Assembly: GCF_027568395.1 (NCBI RefSeq)
Contig: NZ_JANKZL010000005.1
Location: forward strand, 62,001 to 126,000
Length of the DNA stretch: 64,000 nucleotides
Source: Aminobacter sp. HY435
GTDB lineage: Bacteria > Pseudomonadota > Alphaproteobacteria > Rhizobiales > Rhizobiaceae
Direction: 5' to 3'
The notes beneath the pieces are model-generated. The model ran no database searches and was not told the DNA's origin. It saw nothing but the letters and a program-made list of their open reading frames with translations. Numbering within the stretch: the first letter of the stretch is position 1; each line of letters opens with the position of its first letter. Below are positions 30,878 to 38,919 of this stretch, piece by piece. Both the position numbers and the translations under genes were made by a program.

Positions 30878-31830
30878 GCATCCTTTGTTCCATACCCTTT
30901 GCAGCATCGCTTTATTCGGCCTGCGCAGCACCCGCGCCGCTCGCCGTCGGCTACGTCGAAGGCGACTATGTCCAACTCGCTCCAATCGAAGTGGCGCAGG
31001 TCGAAAACATCGCTGTCCGTCGCGGCGACCGCGTCGAGGCGGGCAAGGCCATCGTGACGCTGGAAAGCGGTGACGCCCGCATCGCCGTCAGCCAGGCCGA
31101 AGCCGCCCTTGCCCAGGCCGAGGCGCAACTCGCCGACCTCAAGGTCGGCAAGCGCCCGGAAGAGATCGCTGCGCTGGAGGCGAGCGTGCGTTCGACCAAG
31201 GCGCAGGCAGGAGAGGCCAGCCGGGTTCTGGTGCGCACGCAGGATCTGTTCAAGCGCGGCATCGCCACCCAGGCCCAGATGGATGAGGCCAAGACCCAGG
31301 TCGAAGTCTCGGAAGCCGCCATTGGCCTTGCCCAGGCCAATCTCGAGGTCGCCGGCCTTCCGGCGCGCGAGGAAACCATCAAGGCAGCGCAAAAGCAGGT
31401 CGAGCAGTCGCGATCGGCGCTTGAGCAGGCGCAATGGCGGCTGTCCAAGCGGGTGCTTACGGCCCCAGCCGGCGGCCGTGTCACCGATGTCATCCGCAAT
31501 GCCGGGGAGACGGCGAGCCCCTCGGCGCCTGTCGTCTCGCTATTGCCTGATGGCGCCGCCAAGCTCACCCTCTTCATCCCCGAGACGGCGTTTTCCTCGA
31601 TCCAGGTCGGCACTCGGCTGGCGGTGCGCTGCGACGGCTGCCCCGAAGGCCTGACGGCCAGGGTCAGCTACATTTCGCCCGATCCGGAGTTCACCCCGCC
31701 GGTCATCTACTCGCTCGAGAACCGCCAGAAGCTCGTCTACCTCGTCGAGGCGCGGCCCGAGGACGCCAATTCGGTCCTGCAGCCGGGGCAGATCGTCGAT
31801 GTGGCGTTGGACAAGAGCGATGGCGAATAA
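30874..31830 (+). CDS. HlyD/YbhG-like periplasmic adaptor
   Basis: 318 codons. Membrane-fusion (adaptor) protein of an export system. Seen: lipoyl half VAQVENIAVRRGDRVEAGKA, a long heptad-like helical hairpin AEAALAQAEAQLADLKVGKR through EQARSALEQAQWRL-like sequence, then the second lipoyl half VLTAPAGGRVTDVIRNAGE and beta-barrel. The N-terminus has a short hydrophobic stretch ending SLYSAC, a poor lipobox, so it may be a lipoprotein. Coupled to the TetR gene by a 4-bp overlap. Confidence 0.9.
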   Translation: MSILCSIPFAASLYSACAAPAPLAVGYVEGDYVQLAPIEVAQVENIAVRRGDRVEAGKAIVTLESGDARIAVSQAEAALAQAEAQLADLKVGKRPEEIAALEASVRSTKAQAGEASRVLVRTQDLFKRGIATQAQMDEAKTQVEVSEAAIGLAQANLEVAGLPAREETIKAAQKQVEQSRSALEQAQWRLSKRVLTAPAGGRVTDVIRNAGETASPSAPVVSLLPDGAAKLTLFIPETAFSSIQVGTRLAVRCDGCPEGLTARVSYISPDPEFTPPVIYSLENRQKLVYLVEARPEDANSVLQPGQIVDVALDKSDGE

Positions 31831-31923
31831 GGAGCAGCGAATGCAGAGGCACGTCATGAGCACGTTCGTTCCCTGCTCACTATTCGCTGTTTCCCCTTCG
31901 CCCGCTGCCGGAGACAGCGCAAC

Positions 31924-32841
31924 ATGAACGCCATCGAAGTCAAGAACCTCGTCAAGCGTTTCGGAGACAAGACCGTCGTCGACCATGTTTCGATGACGGT
32001 CGCGGAGGGCGAGATCGTTGGTTTTCTCGGGCCGAACGGATCGGGCAAGACCACCACGATCCGCATCATGTGCGGGCTGCTCACGCCCGACGAGGGCGAG
32101 GGCCAGGTGCTGGGCTACGACCTGCGCACCGACAGCCTCAAGATCAAGCGCGAAGTCGGCTACATGACGCAGAAGTTCTCGTTCTACGAGGACCTGACCA
32201 TCGGCGAAAACCTCGAATTCGTCGCCCGTCTCTATCAGCTGCGCCCGGTAGAGGACCATGTCGCCCGGACGCTTGAGGAGCTGGGCCTGGCCAGCCGGCG
32301 CAACCAGCTTGCCGGCACCTTGTCGGGTGGCTGGAAGCAGCGCCTGGCACTCGCCGCCTGCATCATGCACAAGCCGAAGCTGTTGCTGCTCGACGAGCCT
32401 ACCGCCGGCGTCGATCCCAAGGCGCGGCGGGAATTCTGGGACGAGATCCATCATCTCGCCCGGGGCGGCCTGACCGTGCTCGTCTCGACCCACTACATGG
32501 ACGAGGCCGAGCGCTGCCATCGCATCAGCTACATCTCCTACGGCAAGATGCTGGCGACCGGCACGGTCGAGGATGTCGTCCGCAACGCCGGCCTCACCAC
32601 ATTCGTCGTCTCCGGTCCTCGACTCGATCTGGTGGCGAACGCGCTCCAGGGTCGGCCCGGCGTCGACCAGGTCGCGCCGTTTGGCGCCACGCTACATGTC
32701 GTGGGCTCGGACCGATCGAAGCTTGAAGCAGCCCTTGCCGACATCGGTGGCCGCGAAGGCATCGTCGTCGAACCGGGCGAGACCAGCCTGGAGGATGTGT
32801 TCATCCAGTTCATGGCCGGTTCCAGGGACAACATGTCATGA
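31924..32841 (+). CDS. ABC transporter ATP-binding protein, YbhF-like
   Basis: 305 codons, one nucleotide-binding domain. Seen: Walker A GFLGPNGSGKTTTIR, Q-loop YMTQKFSFYEDLTIGENL, signature LSGGWKQRLALAACIMHKP, Walker B LLLLDEPTAGVDP and switch His in VLVSTHYMDEAERC. DrrA/CcmA-type exporter ATPase, half the size of E. coli YbhF, which has two domains. A 93-nt gap separates it from the adaptor gene; its stop overlaps the permease start. Confidence 0.95.
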   Translation: MNAIEVKNLVKRFGDKTVVDHVSMTVAEGEIVGFLGPNGSGKTTTIRIMCGLLTPDEGEGQVLGYDLRTDSLKIKREVGYMTQKFSFYEDLTIGENLEFVARLYQLRPVEDHVARTLEELGLASRRNQLAGTLSGGWKQRLALAACIMHKPKLLLLDEPTAGVDPKARREFWDEIHHLARGGLTVLVSTHYMDEAERCHRISYISYGKMLATGTVEDVVRNAGLTTFVVSGPRLDLVANALQGRPGVDQVAPFGATLHVVGSDRSKLEAALADIGGREGIVVEPGETSLEDVFIQFMAGSRDNMS

Positions 32842-33983
32842 AAAGTTCCAACGGCTTCTTCTCGCTTGCCCGGCTCGGCGCGCTGCTGACCAAGGAGTTC
32901 ATCCAGATGCGGCGCGACCGCATCACCTTCGCCATGATGCTCGGCGTGCCGCTGATGCAACTCGTGCTGTTCGGCTTCGCCATCAACAGCGACCCCAAGA
33001 GCCTGCCGGCGGCCCTGCTGGCGATGAACAACGACCAATACACCCGCGCCATCGTCGCTGCCCTGCAGAATACCGATTACTATCGCTTCGACCATGTCGC
33101 CTCGACCGCGGAGGAGGCCGAACAGCTGATGGCCAGCGGTGCGGTCGCCTTCGTCGTCACCATTCCCGCCGATTTCGGGCGCCGTGTCGCCAGCGGCAAC
33201 GAACCCCAAATCCTGATCGAGGCCGACGCCACCGATCCCTCCGCGTCGAGTGGCGCGGTCTCGACTCTCGGCACCGTCGCCAACCAGGCGCTGCTGCGCG
33301 CCCAGGGCATGGAGGCCGCTGCCGCCGAAACGGCCAGGGAGCAACTCCAGGTCGTTGTCCATCGCCGCTACAATCCCGAGGGCATCTCGCAATACAACAT
33401 CGTGCCCGGCCTGCTCGGCGTCATCTTGCAGATGACCATGGTGATGATGACGTCGATGGCGCTGACGCGTGAGACCGAGCGCGGCACGATGGAAAACCTG
33501 CTCGCCATGCCGGCGAGCCCGGCCGAGATCATGCTCGGCAAGGTGCTGCCCTATCTGGTTGTCGGCGCGGTCCAGGTGACGGTTGTGCTAGTCGCCTCCA
33601 AACTGCTGTTTGCCATTCCCTTCATCGGCTCGTTGCCGCTGCTGTTGTCGGCCATCCTGGTGTTCGTGCTGGCGCTGGTGCTGCTCGGCTACACGATATC
33701 GACCATCGCCCGCACCCAGATGCAGGCGATGCAGCTGACCTTCTTTTTCTTCCTGCCGTCGATCCTTTTGTCGGGGTTCATGTTCCCCTATCGCGGCATG
33801 CCCGGCTGGGCCCAGGCGCTGGGCGAAATCCTGCCGCTGACGCATTTCCTGCGCATCATCCGCGCCGTCATGCTCAAGGGCGCCGAATTTCCTGCCATTG
33901 CCTCGGAAATCGGCATTCTCGGCCTGTTCGTGCTGTTCTTCGCCGCGCTTGCGCTGTTCCGCTTCCGCCGCACGCTCGACTGA
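32838..33983 (+). CDS. ABC-2 type permease, YbhS/YbhR-like
   Basis: 381 codons. Seen: LLTKEFIQMRRDRITFAMML at the first membrane helix, a large extracytoplasmic loop about residues 45-185, and five later helices with TMVMMTSMALTRETERGTMENLLAMP, FFFFLPSILLSGFMFPYRGMP and LPLTHFLRIIRAVMLKG. Typical ABC-2 exporter subunit. Only one permease gene is present, unlike the YbhS/YbhR pair, so it probably forms a homodimer. Confidence 0.93.
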   Translation: MKSSNGFFSLARLGALLTKEFIQMRRDRITFAMMLGVPLMQLVLFGFAINSDPKSLPAALLAMNNDQYTRAIVAALQNTDYYRFDHVASTAEEAEQLMASGAVAFVVTIPADFGRRVASGNEPQILIEADATDPSASSGAVSTLGTVANQALLRAQGMEAAAAETAREQLQVVVHRRYNPEGISQYNIVPGLLGVILQMTMVMMTSMALTRETERGTMENLLAMPASPAEIMLGKVLPYLVVGAVQVTVVLVASKLLFAIPFIGSLPLLLSAILVFVLALVLLGYTISTIARTQMQAMQLTFFFFLPSILLSGFMFPYRGMPGWAQALGEILPLTHFLRIIRAVMLKGAEFPAIASEIGILGLFVLFFAALALFRFRRTLD

Positions 33984-34060
33984 GGCGAGCCCGCGTCCAA
34001 GGGCTTTTTCCCGCGGGGGGTGCTCTGCTAGATTGGAAGCTGCCAACGGAGAGGTGGTAT

Positions 34061-34870
34061 ATGCTACGCGGGGCAGCAGTATTTTGGCTGGTGGCAATCC
34101 CGTTTGCTTTGACCTTTGCTGGCGTTGCTGCCGCTTCAGACCTCTATACGACGATGACCATCACCAGCGGCACGGCGCCCGAGCGGCGCGACATCGGCTT
34201 TGCCAATTGCCTGCGCGATGTCGTCGTCAGGGTGACGGGCGATCAGCGGCTGGCCAGCACGTCACGGGTCGAGCAAGAGGCCAGACGGGCGGGCGAGCTG
34301 ATCGCCAGCTACCAGTTCCGCGACCGCATGAGCGGCACGCCGATCCATGACGAGCAGGGCAGTTACGACCGGCCGCACGACCTGACCTGTGTCTTCGACA
34401 CGACGAAGCTTGATGCATTCCTTCGCGAGGCAGGCAGAGCGCCTTGGCCTAACCGTCCGCGCATCGTCGCGGTCATTGGCATCCACGATATGAAGGGCCG
34501 TGACGGCCTGCTTGCCTCCGACAGCTCGGGAGCGCGTGACAAGGATATGCGCGCCTCGCTCATGGCTTCGGCCGATCGGCTGGCGCTGACGCTCATCTTG
34601 CCGGCCCAGGCCGAGTTCGAGCGGCGTGGTGCCTCGCCAAAGATGTTTTCCGATGAGCGGGTTCTTGACGGTCTCGCCGATGCCGCCGGCGGCGATGTCG
34701 TTCTCGCTGGGCGCATCGTCTGGAGTGACCATCCGCCAGGTTGGACTGCCGAATGGCATCTGAGCGGGCGGGACGAGCGCTGGGGGACAAAAGGCGTCGG
34801 CTTCGACGACGCCTTTCGCAATGCGCTGTCGGGCGCCGCACAGCTGCTGTCGGGGAATGGGGCGCCGTAG
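34061..34870 (+). CDS. DUF2066-like exported protein
   Basis: 269 codons. N-terminal signal peptide (VFWLVAIPFALTFAGVAAAS) then DLYTTMTITSGTAPERRDIG, CLRDVVVRVTGDQRL, ELIASYQFRDRMSGTPIHDE and YDRPHDLTCVFDTTKL, a pattern I associate with DUF2066. Clear GGAGAGG seven bases before the ATG. Periplasmic; function unknown. Confidence 0.75.
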   Translation: MLRGAAVFWLVAIPFALTFAGVAAASDLYTTMTITSGTAPERRDIGFANCLRDVVVRVTGDQRLASTSRVEQEARRAGELIASYQFRDRMSGTPIHDEQGSYDRPHDLTCVFDTTKLDAFLREAGRAPWPNRPRIVAVIGIHDMKGRDGLLASDSSGARDKDMRASLMASADRLALTLILPAQAEFERRGASPKMFSDERVLDGLADAAGGDVVLAGRIVWSDHPPGWTAEWHLSGRDERWGTKGVGFDDAFRNALSGAAQLLSGNGAP

Positions 34871-34901
34871 GGTCTCGCGGCGCGAACGGCACTACCCGCA
34901 A

Positions 34902-35225
34902 TCACCCCAACAGCGAACGCACCCGCTTCTCGCCGCCGGCTTTTCGCCATGCGTTGAAGCGGTGGGTGGCGGCCGCGAATGATATCTTCATCGACTGCGC
35001 CACCGAGTAGCGCGACTTGCCGTCGTCGAACATGCGGTAGCAGCACTCGACGCCGTCGGGCGTCAGCTTGCCGTCGCAGGTCTTGTTGTGCGGGTTGGCG
35101 GGGTCGAATTTCTCCGGCTGCGGTTCGAGCATGCCCTTGAGGCGGGCAAGGTCGGCCTCGATGCTGGCGATCAGCTCGAGCACGGGCTTGGGGTCGAAAC
35201 GTTCGGCTTGCTGCTTGGCCGGCAT
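34902..35225 (-). CDS. Hypothetical protein with possible helix-turn-helix tail
   Basis: 107 codons. Helical N-terminal part (ELIASIEADLARLKGML), then NKTCDGKLTPDGVECCYRMF and a C-terminal stretch SRYSVAQSMKISFAAATHRF-NAWRKAGG that looks like a helix-turn-helix. Not a family I can name. It is transcribed toward the DUF2066 gene and away from mbfA; a promoter with a palindrome over its -10 box is visible at 35252-35282. Confidence 0.7.
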   Translation of the reverse strand: MPAKQQAERFDPKPVLELIASIEADLARLKGMLEPQPEKFDPANPHNKTCDGKLTPDGVECCYRMFDDGKSRYSVAQSMKISFAAATHRFNAWRKAGGEKRVRSLLG

Positions 35226-35251
35226 CGGAAAACCTCTCTCATGTGAGATTA

Positions 35252-35282
35252 GGCTATATAGCCAAACTTTTCCCTATAACAA
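35252..35282 (-). promoter_or_regulatory. Promoter with palindromic -10 for the 34902-35225 gene
   Basis: On the minus strand TTGTTA (forward 35277-35282), 16 bases, then TATATA (forward 35255-35260). The -10 box is the core of a perfect 12-bp palindrome GGCTATATAGCC (35252-35263), which could be an operator, perhaps for the gene's own HTH product. Confidence 0.5.
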
Positions 35283-35364
35283 GAAGTGCTGACTTGATTT
35301 TCGGCGCAGCGGGAAAAATGTCTTCGGCGCGGCCGCATTGACCATGGGCCTGCTGCATCATAAT

Positions 35365-35379
35365 TTAGAATCATTCTAA
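35365..35379 (+). promoter_or_regulatory. ICE/Irr-box-like inverted repeat upstream of mbfA
   Basis: TTAGAA-TCA-TTCTAA is a perfect inverted repeat 17 bases before the mbfA ATG, matching the TTTAGAA..TTCTAA core of the iron control element bound by Irr in rhizobia. mbfA is a known Irr-repressed gene in Bradyrhizobium and Agrobacterium, so function and site agree. Confidence 0.8.
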
Positions 35380-35395
35380 TCTGAGGGTGTTTCCC

Positions 35396-36379
35396 ATGTT
35401 GTCTCGCGTCTTCGGCTTCGGCCGCCGTGCCTTTGATTCCTTGACCGAGCAGGAAATCCTGGCGCTTGCGATTTCCTCCGAAGAAGACGACGGCCGCATC
35501 TACCGCGCCTACGCCGATGGCTTGCGCGACGAATACCCCCAATCGGCCAAGCTGTTCGAAGCCATGGCCGAGGAGGAAGACGGTCACCGAGATCAGCTGA
35601 TCGAACAGCACCGCAAGCGTTTCGGCGAACGCATTCCGCTGATCCGCCGCGAGCACGTCAAGGGCTACTACGAGCGCAAGCCCGACTGGCTGGTGCGCCC
35701 GCTCGGTATCGACAAGGTGCGCTCGCAGGCCGAACTTATGGAACAGCAGGCCTATCGTTTCTACGTCGAAGCCGCCAGGCACACGACGGACGCCTCGACC
35801 CGCAAGCTTCTGGACGAATTGGCCGCTGCCGAGCAGAACCACGAGCTCACCGCCCAGCATCTCGAGGAAAAGCACGTCACCGGCGAGGTCAAGACGAGCG
35901 AGGCCGACACCGAGCGCCGGCAGTTCATCCTGACCTATGTCCAGCCCGGGCTTGCCGGATTGATGGACGGCTCGGTGTCGACGCTTGCGCCCGTCTTCGC
36001 GGCCGCCTTTGCCACCCAGGATACCTTCCAGACCTTCCTGGTCGGTCTCGCGGCGTCGATCGGCGCCGGCATTTCGATGGGCTTCACCGAGGTCGCCTCC
36101 GACGATGGCAAGCTGTCGGGACGCGGCTCGCCGATCAAGCGTGGCATCACCACCGGCGTCATGACGTCGCTCGGCGGCCTGGGTCATGCCTTGCCCTATC
36201 TCATTCCGCATTTCTGGACCGCGACGGCAGTTGCCGCCGTCGTAGTGTTCTTCGAGCTGTGGGCCATCGCCTACATCCAGAACCGCTTCATGGAGACGCC
36301 GTTCCTGCGTGCCGTGTTCCAGGTGGTGCTCGGCGGCGCGCTTGTGTTCGGGGCAGGCGTCCTGATCGGCAATGCCTGA
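35396..36379 (+). CDS. mbfA: MbfA, membrane-bound ferritin-like iron/manganese exporter
   Basis: 327 codons. N-terminal rubrerythrin/ferritin-like domain with diiron-ligand helices (LAISSEEDDGRIYRAYAD, LFEAMAEEEDGHRDQLIE, LMEQQAYRFYVEAA, LAAAEQNHELTAQHLEE) to about residue 165, then a Ccc1/VIT1-like membrane domain with YVQPGLAGLMDGSVSTLAPV, GISMGFTEVASDDG and several C-terminal helices. Exports iron and helps against iron and peroxide stress. The ATG at 35396 is preferred over a GTG at 35387. The ICE-like box upstream points to control by Irr. Confidence 0.93.
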   Translation: MLSRVFGFGRRAFDSLTEQEILALAISSEEDDGRIYRAYADGLRDEYPQSAKLFEAMAEEEDGHRDQLIEQHRKRFGERIPLIRREHVKGYYERKPDWLVRPLGIDKVRSQAELMEQQAYRFYVEAARHTTDASTRKLLDELAAAEQNHELTAQHLEEKHVTGEVKTSEADTERRQFILTYVQPGLAGLMDGSVSTLAPVFAAAFATQDTFQTFLVGLAASIGAGISMGFTEVASDDGKLSGRGSPIKRGITTGVMTSLGGLGHALPYLIPHFWTATAVAAVVVFFELWAIAYIQNRFMETPFLRAVFQVVLGGALVFGAGVLIGNA

Positions 36380-36397
36380 GGCTGAGGTGTCTGCGTT

Positions 36398-36537
36398 GCC
36401 CCTCACCCTTACCCTCTCCCCGTGAAGAACGGGGAGAGGGAGACGTCGCCGTCGCGGTCGGCTTCATCGGCGTGAGCGCTGCGGCCAGCCTCCTTCTCCC
36501 GTTGTTACGGGGAGAAGGTCCGGCAGGGATAAGGGGC
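36398..36537. repeat. Two family-B palindromic repeats after mbfA
   Basis: Unit 1 at 36398-36440 is CCCTCTCCCCG-TGAAGAA-CGGGGAGAGGG preceded by GCCCCTCACCCTTA; unit 2 at 36492-36537 is CCTTCTCCCGTTGTTACGGG-GAGAAGG with tail TCCGGCAGGGATAAGGGGC. They fill the gap between convergent mbfA and the ABM gene and may act as a bidirectional hairpin. Confidence 0.8.
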
Positions 36538-36553
36538 AGCGCAAACGGTTCCG

Positions 36554-36898
36554 TCATCCATGCGCCTCCCGGCCATCCCAAGGCGCCTCCGCCCGTTCGT
36601 CCAGCCCGTAGTCCCGCACCACATGCGCAATGCGCAGCCGGTACCCGGCAAACACCCCGCTGCGACCGGCTGCCTGCGCCTGGCGGTGCTCTTCCGTGTT
36701 CCGCCACGCGCTCACCGCCGTCTCGTCGCGCCAGAACGACAGCGACAACAGCCGTCCGGCGTCCGTCAGGCTCTGGAACCGTTCAATCGACAGGAAACCG
36801 TCGATGCCCTGCAGTAGCGGCCTGAGCTCGGCGGCGATGCCGAGATAGGCGTCGCGCCGGCCCTCCGCTGGCTCGACCTCGAAGATGACCGCGATCAT
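36554..36898 (-). CDS. ABM-type (antibiotic biosynthesis monooxygenase fold) protein
   Basis: 114 codons. Ferredoxin-like dimeric alpha/beta-barrel fold: [60 protein letters not shown] and the end [12 protein letters not shown]. The WRxxEEHR pattern is typical of ABM-domain proteins. Enzymatic activity uncertain. Its ATG overlaps the stop of the next gene upstream by 4 bp. Confidence 0.85.
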   Translation of the reverse strand: MIAVIFEVEPAEGRRDAYLGIAAELRPLLQGIDGFLSIERFQSLTDAGRLLSLSFWRDETAVSAWRNTEEHRQAQAAGRSGVFAGYRLRIAHVVRDYGLDERAEAPWDGREAHG

Positions 36899-37227
36899 GG
36901 CGTCACCAGCCTGGCGTGCGGCTCCGACGCCAGCTTCAGGAACACCCGGTCCTCCTTCAGGATGAAACTTTTGCGCTTGGCGAATTCGTAGTTCTCGCGG
37001 CCGGCCGGATCGGCCGCCAGCCGCGCCCGGTAGGTTTCGTAGGCCGCCAGGCTCTCGACGGTGTAGACACCGTAGGCCGTCGTCGCCGAGCCTTCGTGCG
37101 GGGCGAAATAGCCGATCAGGTCGGCGCCGCAGCGCGGGATCGCCTGGCCCCAGTTGCGGGCATACTCCTCGAAGGCCGCCTTGCCGAACGGGTCGATCTG
37201 ATAGCGGATGAAGCAGGTGATGGTCAT
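36895..37227 (-). CDS. NIPSNAP family protein
   Basis: 110 codons. Dimeric alpha/beta-barrel fold: [84 protein letters not shown] lies five to six bases before the ATG at 37227, which is preferred over upstream starts. Operon with the ABM protein; two such folds in tandem suggests related or heteromeric function. Confidence 0.85.
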   Translation of the reverse strand: MTITCFIRYQIDPFGKAAFEEYARNWGQAIPRCGADLIGYFAPHEGSATTAYGVYTVESLAAYETYRARLAADPAGRENYEFAKRKSFILKEDRVFLKLASEPHARLVTP

Positions 37228-37286
37228 TGGGATCTCCATGTGGACAAGGTTCGACCGGCGTCGAAGCATTCGGCGTGGTCGCCGTG

Positions 37287-37490
37287 CTAGCGCCAGAAGG
37301 GTTTGGCGATTTCGCGTTCGACGTCGCGGCGGCTGAGGCCGATGTCGTTCAGCGCATGGTCGTCGAGTTCAGACAGGTCGAGCCGCTGCAGGTGGCGGTC
37401 GTAGCCTCGGGCGAGGAACCGCAGGATCAGGCGAAACGCTCGATCTGCTTGATGTTGCGGCTGTGCGGCGAGTTGGGTCTTCGTCGTCAT
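37287..37490 (-). CDS. DUF1127 small arginine-rich protein
   Basis: 67 codons. C-terminal [37 protein letters not shown] is the DUF1127 (YjiS-like) domain, with the typical LDDxxLxDIGLsR. Such proteins in alphaproteobacteria affect phosphate, carbon or RNA metabolism. The ATG at 37490 has GGAG six bases upstream. Divergent from the ArsR-type regulator 84 bp away. Confidence 0.9.
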   Translation of the reverse strand: MTTKTQLAAQPQHQADRAFRLILRFLARGYDRHLQRLDLSELDDHALNDIGLSRRDVEREIAKPFWR

Positions 37491-37573
37491 TGCGATCTCC
37501 TTTCTGGCCGGAGAATACGCATTGCCTGGCGATGACGCTTCGACTAGCATCAAACTATGGAGGTAAGTCAGCC

Positions 37574-38254
37574 ATGAAGGAAGGTCCAGACATCGCCCGC
37601 GTCGCCGCCCTGGTTGGCGACCCGGCGCGTGCCAACATGCTGACCGCCCTGATGAATGGCGGCGCCTTGACGGCCAGCGAACTGGCGCTCGAAGCCGGCG
37701 TCAGCCTGCCGACGGCAAGCTCCCATCTCGCCAAGCTGATGGACGGCAAGCTGCTGACCGTGGCGAGCCAGGGCCGGCACCGCTACTACGCGCTGTCAGG
37801 CACCGAGGTCGCGACCATGATCGAGGCGATCAGCGGCGTCGCTGCCAATGCGGGTCCCCAGCGCGCCCGGCCCGGTCCGCGCGACAAGTCGATGCGCGAA
37901 GCCCGTGTCTGCTACGACCACCTGGCGGGCGATCATGCGGTCGCGATGTTCGACCGCTTCGTCGCCGAGGAAATCATCCTGCGCGATGACGTGACGGTGA
38001 GGCTCGGGCCCGTCGGTGCCGGTTTCTTCGCCTCCGTCGGCATCGACACCTCGAAACTCGGCTTGTCGCGGCGCCCGATGTGCAGGGCCTGCCTCGACTG
38101 GAGCGTGCGGCGTTCGCACCTTGCCGGATCGCTCGGCACCGCCATCCTCGAGAAGATCCTCGCCGAAAAATGGGCGCGGCGACCGGCAGGGAGCCGGGTC
38201 GTCGAATTTACGCCGCCCGGCCGCAAGGCATTCGAAAGACTGTTCCTCGCCTGA
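37574..38254 (+). CDS. ArsR-type helix-turn-helix regulator
   Basis: 226 codons. Winged helix near the N-terminus: IARVAALVGDPARANMLTAL, LTASELALEAGVSLPTASSH-LAKLMDGKLL, GRHRYYALSG, the ArsR/SmtB pattern. The long C-terminal part has YDHLAGDHAVAMFDRF, and RPMCRACLDWSVRRSHLAGS with Cys residues that may sense metal or redox. The start at 37574 gives MKEGPDIARVAAL. Regulated target unknown; the divergent DUF1127 gene is a candidate. Confidence 0.9.
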   Translation: MKEGPDIARVAALVGDPARANMLTALMNGGALTASELALEAGVSLPTASSHLAKLMDGKLLTVASQGRHRYYALSGTEVATMIEAISGVAANAGPQRARPGPRDKSMREARVCYDHLAGDHAVAMFDRFVAEEIILRDDVTVRLGPVGAGFFASVGIDTSKLGLSRRPMCRACLDWSVRRSHLAGSLGTAILEKILAEKWARRPAGSRVVEFTPPGRKAFERLFLA

Positions 38255-38543
38255 CTGCGAAATCCCACGACGAGGCGACCAGAACCGGCTGTTGCGATGT
38301 AACGACGCTCTGAAACCTGTGGATAGCTACGCGGCGATCTACGGATACATCCGTGGCGCAAAAGACACATCTTAACCAATGCCGCCCGAATAGGCCTAAA
38401 TGCCCAGAAAAGAACGCATTTCAGCCAAGATCGGGCGCATTTTCACACGAAGATTAACGTCGCGTTCACCGAAGATTCACAACCGCCGGCTATGATCGCT
38501 TCCACATTCGGAACGGGCTTCCGAAGGGACAGGGATAAGAACA
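38255..38543 (+). other. Intergenic leader with a CtrA-like half-site
   Basis: 289 bases without a gene. At 38454-38468 TTAA-CGTCGCG-TTCA is one base off the CtrA consensus TTAA-N7-TTAA, and a GANTC methylation site (GATTC) lies at 38474-38478. Both are cell-cycle signals in alphaproteobacteria, but a single near-match can arise by chance. Confidence 0.3.
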
Positions 38544-38696
38544 ATGGCTATCTGGAACCAACTCACTCACGCCGCCGTGGTGCTGCGCGAATTCATCGCG
38601 CCAACCTATCGCCCCGAGCGCCACTACATGCGCGGTCCCGGCCCGGCCTGCGCGCGTCGCGAACACTCGCTGCACAGCCGCGTGACGTTTCACTGA
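38544..38696 (+). CDS. Possible 50-residue small protein
   Basis: 50 codons: MAIWNQLTHAAVVLREFIAP, then TYRPERHYMRGPGPACARRE and a short end. An AGGGATAAGAACA leader offers a weak ribosome site. The frame sits behind a long AT-richer leader and is followed by no continuation. Codon use looks native. No family recognised; could be a real small protein or chance. Confidence 0.45.
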   Translation: MAIWNQLTHAAVVLREFIAPTYRPERHYMRGPGPACARREHSLHSRVTFH

Positions 38697-38919
38697 TCAT
38701 GACCGTTAGCTCGCGTCATGAAAGCCGCCTCGCGCGGCCGATGAACGACCATCGCAGCACGACCTTGCGCGGCGAACGCCGGGCGATCTCTACCCGCCTC
38801 TAAGGCTCCGACGCCTGCCGCGGCGCGAGCCCGGCGACAGCACGCCCCCAACACATCCGACCGCTTGCCTCGAAAGTCGACTTTGATTTTCGGACGCGTT
38901 GCCGCATCGCTATCGTTTT

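Noticed and set aside
38699-38803. 34-codon frame after the 50-residue small protein
   Set aside because: No ribosome site and Arg-rich composition as expected of random GC-rich frames.
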